Below are positions 59,424 to 64,000 of a stretch of 64,000 nucleotides of DNA, one piece after another (position 1 is the first letter of the stretch; each line of letters starts with the position of its first letter). The notes beneath the pieces were generated by a model. It had not been told where the DNA came from, made no database searches, and worked only from the letters and a program-made list of their open reading frames with translations. The stretch is from Gudongella sp034006985 (GTDB lineage Bacteria; Bacillota; Clostridia; Tissierellales; Tissierellaceae), in the NCBI GenBank assembly GCA_034006985.1, contig JAVERT010000011.1, positions 19,392 to 83,391 on the forward strand, given 5' to 3'. The position numbers and the translations under genes are program-made.

Positions 59424-62400
59424 CTATTTATTGATTTCCTGCATTATCATAGCTAATATCTTAGCTGCTTCTGCACGAGTTGCATCATTTTTTGGATCAA
59501 ATTCATTATTGTTTTTACCGCTTATGATCCCTGCCTTTTGCATCATTTCCACAGCATCTCTAGCATATTCAGCAATTAATTCCTTATCTTCAAAAGAAAC
59601 CTCTGTATTATTTAAAGAGAGATCAAATTCTATATAATTTAGAAAACGAACGATCATAACTGCCATTTGTTCTCGGGTTATATTTAAACTTGGTGCAAAC
59701 TCAGTTTTAGAAATACCTGCGGTTATTCCTGTCTTTGTCCCAAAGCTTACGGCTTTTGAAAACCAATCATTATCTTTGACATCTATAAATTGGTTATTAG
59801 CATCAATAAGCTCTTGACCACTTATACGATAAAGCATAGTCATAAATTCAGCTCTAGTTATTTTATTCTCTGGTGCAAAACTATCCTTTGTTTTCCCATT
59901 TAATATATTATTGTTGGCTAGATAATAAATATAATTATTTGCCCAGTAATCATCAACTAAGTCCTTAAACACTATATCTTCTTTAACCTCTTCAAGAGGA
60001 TTCGTTGATGGATCAATTTGTTCGCCTACTGCTCTCCCACCACTTCCACTACTAACTGAATCTGAATCTTTAGTATAATCATCAGTATAGTACCAAAGAA
60101 CTTCATCTCCATCTTCTAGCTCATAATCAGCAAAACCTTTAGTCGCTTCTTTATTATTAACGGAGTATTTCCAACCAGAATTCGGTCCATTATCCATCTC
60201 TGATAAACCATTTATAGATGAAACATAATTAGATCCTTCAATTTCATAAGAAATCTCCTCAACTTTTAATACTTTTATAAATAAATCCTTAACACTCGAA
60301 TTTTCCTTAATTGTGAATATTGTTTTATTAATCCATGTTTCAAATTTTTCATGCTTGTCTGGACTCCCATGCTTGCTATCACCGATAAGTTTAAATGTAA
60401 CTTCCATATCCTTAGTAGAGACTGATCCTCCGCCTGTACTTCCTCCAGTATTATCACCAGTATTGTCCCCAGGCTCCTCAATCTCTTCTTCCTCAACAAT
60501 TGGTTTACTGAATTTATAAATATTAAAAGCTTTATTTGAAGTCTTAAATCCATTATAAGCTACCAATGCCCGAAATGCTTGCTCAGTAGAGAATCCGCTA
60601 TATTTCGTATTTGTATATCCAAAACGATTATCATCTGTTTTAAAGGATAGAAGATTATCTAATACAGAAATATCTTCTTTAACAAATCTAATATCTGTAT
60701 CTGCATCTATTCCAAGTGATGATAATGCTATTATAACCATTGAAGCTGAGTTTGAATTTTTCGATCCCCAACTCAAATATCCACTATCATTTTGATACAT
60801 ACTTGCTAATAATTCTATTCCCTTATTGACAGCATCAGCTACCTTAGGCGTATCCATATAAGAGCTTAATGCAGTTATTGTCATTGCCGTAGCATCAGGT
60901 TCTGATGGTTTTGTTTTATCAAGCCCAAAATCCCATCCCCCATCATCTTTTTGTAGTGTATCTATTAGATAATTTATCACCCTATCTCTTGTCCACAGAG
61001 CATCTTCTGATAAATTGTATTCTCCACTATCATATGCCTTTAATGCAAATAGATAACCGTATATTGTTCCCAATGTTGGTGTATCTGCTTCTTTATTATA
61101 ATTAGCAATTTTTTCAATTATATTTATAGTGCTTTCTTTTCCCGTATCAAAGGCTGTTACATCATACCCTAATGATGTTAATGATAAGGTTATGCGTTCT
61201 AAATCCGTTGAGCTGACGGACTCTTTAGAAGCTATGTTTTTAGCATTTTCTAAGAATTCTTCAATTTTTGTTAGATTATCGTCCTTTCCATAAGCAGCCA
61301 TTTCCATAATTTGCCAATCCCCAAAGCTATCTTTAAATTCTGGTAAGCTACTTAAACTCTCAAGTAATTCTGCTATATTTACAACTTTTTTGGGAACTAC
61401 TATTATCTTTGCATACGGTCTTGAAATAATTACCTTCTCACTATTTCTTTTAACTGCTGAAATTAGGTAAGTACCTTCTTTATCAAAACTTATTGTCGCT
61501 TCTCCTTGTTCATTTGTTAATATCCCTGTCTCTGTATCAGCAGATAATTTGGAATTCTCACCTATAAGAATTTCCGCTCCTTCTATTCCTATCTTACTAG
61601 AAGGATTACCAAAAGTAAGATCAAGCATGCTTTCTCCACTTAATTCTAATCTAATATTTTCATCTACAGTAACCTTATACTCTTCTTTATCAAATTCTGA
61701 TAAGTATCCATTTAACCAATCAACACATAAAAATGTTATATCATCTCCAGCTTGAAGTGCATATTCTGAAATTGGTGTCCCTAGCATCTTCCCATTTACT
61801 GTGTATACCCATGAAAATTCAGAATCTCCAACTTCTCTAATAGAAAAAACAAAACCACTTGATGTAACTTCTATAGTACTTTTATTTTTTGCATCAAACC
61901 CCTTTGCTTCTAATGCTTTTATAAGTGCGTGCATGGCATTTGTATAAGGCATAGATGTATCTAAACCGTAATCTTTTAAGTCGAAATTTACAACTTCTAT
62001 TTCTGTTTTAGGAACAAAAGACTCATCTACACCTTCAATCCTTACAGATACCTGAACATTTTCTTCACTTGGACGAATAATTCTTAAGGTGTAGGTATTT
62101 AAAATATCAGACCCATCTCTTTTACTTGTTATCGTTATTGTATTCATACCTACTAAAAGATCTATTTCTAAAGCTTGATAATCAATAGTAGTTGTTGATC
62201 CATTAATAGATATCAGTGTACCATTTCCTTCTGCTGATACCATGATGCTATCTTTATCAGCTGCTACAGAAGTCTCGTATTGAAATTTATTATCTGTTAA
62301 ATCAAGAGCTTTTTCTATCAATTCTTCATCTAAAGTAATTTTTGATAAAGTATCTTCTTTTACATCAGCTAGAATGGTAAGAGGGATTCTTTGGGTTAAA

Positions 62401-63536
62401 GGAGTTACTTGATCCTTTAATAAGATACTTGATATAGTAGCTTCAGCATAACTTTCTTTATCTTGAGTAGTTGGTCTTGTCACAGCTCCATAGCTAATCA
62501 TCGAACCATAGGTCCACTCTATTTCAGCTCCAACATCTCCCTTATTAGTCGTTTTCCATGTTATTTTATCATCTTCTAATATTCCACGATATACCGCCTG
62601 CAAATTACTTATAACAGCAGTCGGCCCGTTTGTGTTGTCTTTTTTTATTACTTCAAAAGTTAGTTCGTTTTTTACTCTTTGAAGTAATGCTATTTCAGCA
62701 TCAATTTCTTCTTGGGTTATTGCTTTAATAGTTAAATCAAAATCTTTGGTGTCGCTGTATAAATCTTTTGTAGCTCGTAAAGTTAAAGTAACAATAACAT
62801 CCGGCTCTCCTACTGCTGGGCGAATAACTTTACCTCTTAAATAATTTACTGTCAATACCTCTGGATTACTTGAAGTCCAATAGCCTTCCTTTTTATAATC
62901 TACAGTTACTTTTGGGTTAATACTTTCATCAAAATAATTCCTTGGATCTAATAATTGCAAATCATAATTTACTGCATTTGGATTTAAATCTCCTCCACCA
63001 ATAAATGTTAAGTCGTCAATTGTAATATTATCCAAAGCATAGTCTACTACTTTCTTAGAATCTATGAGTTGTTCGTCATATTCTTCCTGACTAATAGCCT
63101 TAATAATAATAGTAATCTTCTTAGTTGCAGGTATTATCTCACCAGGGTAATTAAGATCCCAATCATACATTAGTCCTTTTGATACTGTTGCAGTTAATGT
63201 AACTTCTACATCCGATTCTCCAACTTCTGGTCTAGTAACCTTCCCTGAATCGCTTACAAGGCTACTATCACTAGATTCCCACGTAATTTCAGCGTTATAC
63301 GAACTATCATTAGTAGGTAGTTCCAAATCATATCTAACATCATCTGCAAGAGAGTTGTTTTTCTTTATCGCTTCAAAGTTTAGCTTTGCTGCCTCGCTTG
63401 CAAAAAACTCTTCGGCTGTCATACCATCTTCGGGTGAATCTAATTCCTCCCCATTTACAAAATCGATATTAAATACATTTAGCATCATCATAAATGCCAT
63501 TATAAATGATAATATTCTTTTATTGTTTTTAAACAT
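59424..63536 (-). CDS. S-layer protein with transcobalamin-like domain pair (alpha/alpha barrel plus DUF4430), B12-regulated
   Basis: A 1370-residue exported protein. After a signal peptide (about 1-28) come three or more atrophied Ig-like repeats (ITWESSDSSLVSDSGKVTRP and relatives, about 45-400), a cadherin-like sandwich (about 400-490), and a first DUF4430 domain (about 495-640, with FSWVYTVNGKMLGTPISEYALQ). A prenyltransferase-like helical barrel follows (about 715-1020, DDGGWDFGLD, DATAMTITALSSY, GYLSWGSKNSNSASMVIIALSSLG), then a second DUF4430 (about 1043-1165, NSGWKYSVNNKEATKGFADYELEDGD split) and three SLH repeats. Barrel plus DUF4430 is the intrinsic factor/transcobalamin layout. With the upstream B12 riboswitch, surface cobalamin or corrinoid capture is likely (inference). 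Confidence 0.88.
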   Translation of the reverse strand: MFKNNKRILSFIMAFMMMLNVFNIDFVNGEELDSPEDGMTAEEFFASEAAKLNFEAIKKNNSLADDVRYDLELPTNDSSYNAEITWESSDSSLVSDSGKVTRPEVGESDVEVTLTATVSKGLMYDWDLNYPGEIIPATKKITIIIKAISQEEYDEQLIDSKKVVDYALDNITIDDLTFIGGGDLNPNAVNYDLQLLDPRNYFDESINPKVTVDYKKEGYWTSSNPEVLTVNYLRGKVIRPAVGEPDVIVTLTLRATKDLYSDTKDFDLTIKAITQEEIDAEIALLQRVKNELTFEVIKKDNTNGPTAVISNLQAVYRGILEDDKITWKTTNKGDVGAEIEWTYGSMISYGAVTRPTTQDKESYAEATISSILLKDQVTPLTQRIPLTILADVKEDTLSKITLDEELIEKALDLTDNKFQYETSVAADKDSIMVSAEGNGTLISINGSTTTIDYQALEIDLLVGMNTITITSKRDGSDILNTYTLRIIRPSEENVQVSVRIEGVDESFVPKTEIEVVNFDLKDYGLDTSMPYTNAMHALIKALEAKGFDAKNKSTIEVTSSGFVFSIREVGDSEFSWVYTVNGKMLGTPISEYALQAGDDITFLCVDWLNGYLSEFDKEEYKVTVDENIRLELSGESMLDLTFGNPSSKIGIEGAEILIGENSKLSADTETGILTNEQGEATISFDKEGTYLISAVKRNSEKVIISRPYAKIIVVPKKVVNIAELLESLSSLPEFKDSFGDWQIMEMAAYGKDDNLTKIEEFLENAKNIASKESVSSTDLERITLSLTSLGYDVTAFDTGKESTINIIEKIANYNKEADTPTLGTIYGYLFALKAYDSGEYNLSEDALWTRDRVINYLIDTLQKDDGGWDFGLDKTKPSEPDATAMTITALSSYMDTPKVADAVNKGIELLASMYQNDSGYLSWGSKNSNSASMVIIALSSLGIDADTDIRFVKEDISVLDNLLSFKTDDNRFGYTNTKYSGFSTEQAFRALVAYNGFKTSNKAFNIYKFSKPIVEEEEIEEPGDNTGDNTGGSTGGGSVSTKDMEVTFKLIGDSKHGSPDKHEKFETWINKTIFTIKENSSVKDLFIKVLKVEEISYEIEGSNYVSSINGLSEMDNGPNSGWKYSVNNKEATKGFADYELEDGDEVLWYYTDDYTKDSDSVSSGSGGRAVGEQIDPSTNPLEEVKEDIVFKDLVDDYWANNYIYYLANNNILNGKTKDSFAPENKITRAEFMTMLYRISGQELIDANNQFIDVKDNDWFSKAVSFGTKTGITAGISKTEFAPSLNITREQMAVMIVRFLNYIEFDLSLNNTEVSFEDKELIAEYARDAVEMMQKAGIISGKNNNEFDPKNDATRAEAAKILAMIMQEINK

Positions 63537-63604
63537 TATATTCGCCCCTTTTATTTTAATTTGCTTAAGTATTTATAAACCTTGAGTTCACCTCCTAAAA
63601 TAGA

Positions 63605-63650
63605 GCAATAAAAAAAAGCTCTGGAATTTTATTCAAAAAATTTCCACAGC
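63605..63650 (-). terminator. Terminator of the cobalamin riboswitch
   Basis: On the minus strand AGCTGTGGAA-ATTTT pairs with AAAATTCCAGAGCT (one mismatch, one bulge) and is followed by TTTTTTTT. It lies between aptamer and start codon, so B12 should act by transcription termination. Confidence 0.8.
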
Positions 63651-63742
63651 TGTTATTTGTGTGAACTCACAGTCTATTTGCTTTAAATAAGCAAATAAAA
63701 CTATTACTCCTATACAAAACACTATTTGTAATTACAGAGCAA

Positions 63743-63935
63743 TATTAATGCAGGTCTTCTGACTTACACATTATAGAGTAAAAACTCATCGCTTAAGTTT
63801 TGCCTTCCCAGTTTCCCAGTGACTGACTTTCGTCAATAAACTTAAGCATTTGTGCATACAGCGGCAGTACCGTCCAGGTTTCTCACCTGATTCCCTTTTC
63901 AACTTCAATAGCCATAGGCTATAGAAAATACATTA
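63743..63935 (-). promoter_or_regulatory. Cobalamin riboswitch
   Basis: The minus-strand leader has the conserved order GGGAATCAGGTGAGAAACC, GGACGGTACTGCCGCTGT, the B12-box core GTCAGTCACTGGGAAACTGG, GGAAGGC and GTCAGAAGACCTGC. All are standard cobalamin-riboswitch blocks. It precedes the S-layer gene and would repress it when adenosyl- or other cobalamin is plentiful. Confidence 0.96.
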
Positions 63936-63963
63936 TGTGATATTTAGTTATTATTTCTACTCA

Positions 63964-63992
63964 ATTCTATAAGCAAAATAAGATTTTGTCAA
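63964..63992 (-). promoter_or_regulatory. Promoter of the B12-riboswitch transcript
   Basis: TTGACA (-35, complement of 63987-63992), exactly 17 bp, TAGAAT (-10, complement of 63964-63969). It is about 30 nt upstream of the aptamer. Confidence 0.82.
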
Positions 63993-64000
63993 TATCAATA

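Noticed and set aside
63550..63595. Leader peptide after AGGAGGTGA upstream of the S-layer gene
   Set aside because: No start codon lies at a workable distance. The GTG overlaps the ribosome-site-like sequence, and its frame is only a few codons long.

Overview
The window looks like chromosomal DNA of a low-GC, anaerobic Firmicute of the Clostridia/Tissierellia type. The basis is AT-rich sequence, strong AGGAGG ribosome binding sites, a Bacillus/Clostridium-like gene order around mfd and spoVG, a one-iron superoxide reductase instead of superoxide dismutase, crotonase plus 3-hydroxybutyryl-CoA dehydrogenase, a Tyr T-box, and B12 and c-di-GMP riboswitches. No rRNA, tRNA, phage, transposase or CRISPR array was seen. 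The genus-level placement is inference.

Region 1 (1-13300, all minus strand) is the conserved housekeeping block spoVG-glmU-prs-pth-mfd-prsA-yabM-mazG-hup-rqcP-divIC-yabR-tilS. It covers cell-wall precursor and PRPP synthesis, ribosome rescue, transcription-coupled repair, protein folding and division. The sporulation genes that interrupt this block in Bacillus (spoIIE, yabP/yabQ, spoVT) are absent here. Region 2 (13420-21900) holds a phoU-phoP-phoR operon, a 703-bp regulatory gap, murC, a Mn2+ (yybP-ykoY) riboswitch driving a cation exchanger, and a lone ABC exporter.

Region 3 (22000-37200) is metabolic. It has hbd-crt, pgi, a PAS-PP2C phosphatase, rlmL-cobalamin adenosyltransferase, superoxide reductase, T-box-tyrS, a peptidase M20 pair with an OsmC protein and a transporter, and glpK with a MocA-like transferase and pgeF. 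Region 4 (37300-50340) is more accessory. It has small membrane proteins, a YtxH protein, two MATE exporters, a mechanosensitive-type channel, a decayed MoaD/ThiS-like gene, dispersed palindromic repeats, a Nudix hydrolase, dCMP deaminase, RNase H, and two near-identical alanine/glycine:cation symporters in tandem. Both symporters have the same promoter, a CodY-like box and a two-hairpin leader RNA with compensatory changes.

Region 5 (50400-64000) is a cell-surface island and the most interesting part. A BTAD (SARP-type) regulator with a degenerate GGDEF-like C-terminus lies between two sets of ATGAAA direct repeats phased at exactly 11 bp. One set precedes the operon for a Pro/Glu-repeat surface protein, a SipW-type signal peptidase, two TasA/camelysin-like proteins and an LPKTG-anchored protein. 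The other precedes a divergent phosphodiester-glycosidase-family exoprotein. A c-di-GMP-I riboswitch sits inside the operon before the second TasA-like gene. At the right end a cobalamin riboswitch controls a 1370-residue S-layer protein that combines an alpha/alpha-barrel-like region with DUF4430 domains, the same two folds found in animal intrinsic factor and transcobalamin. It is a candidate surface B12-capture protein.
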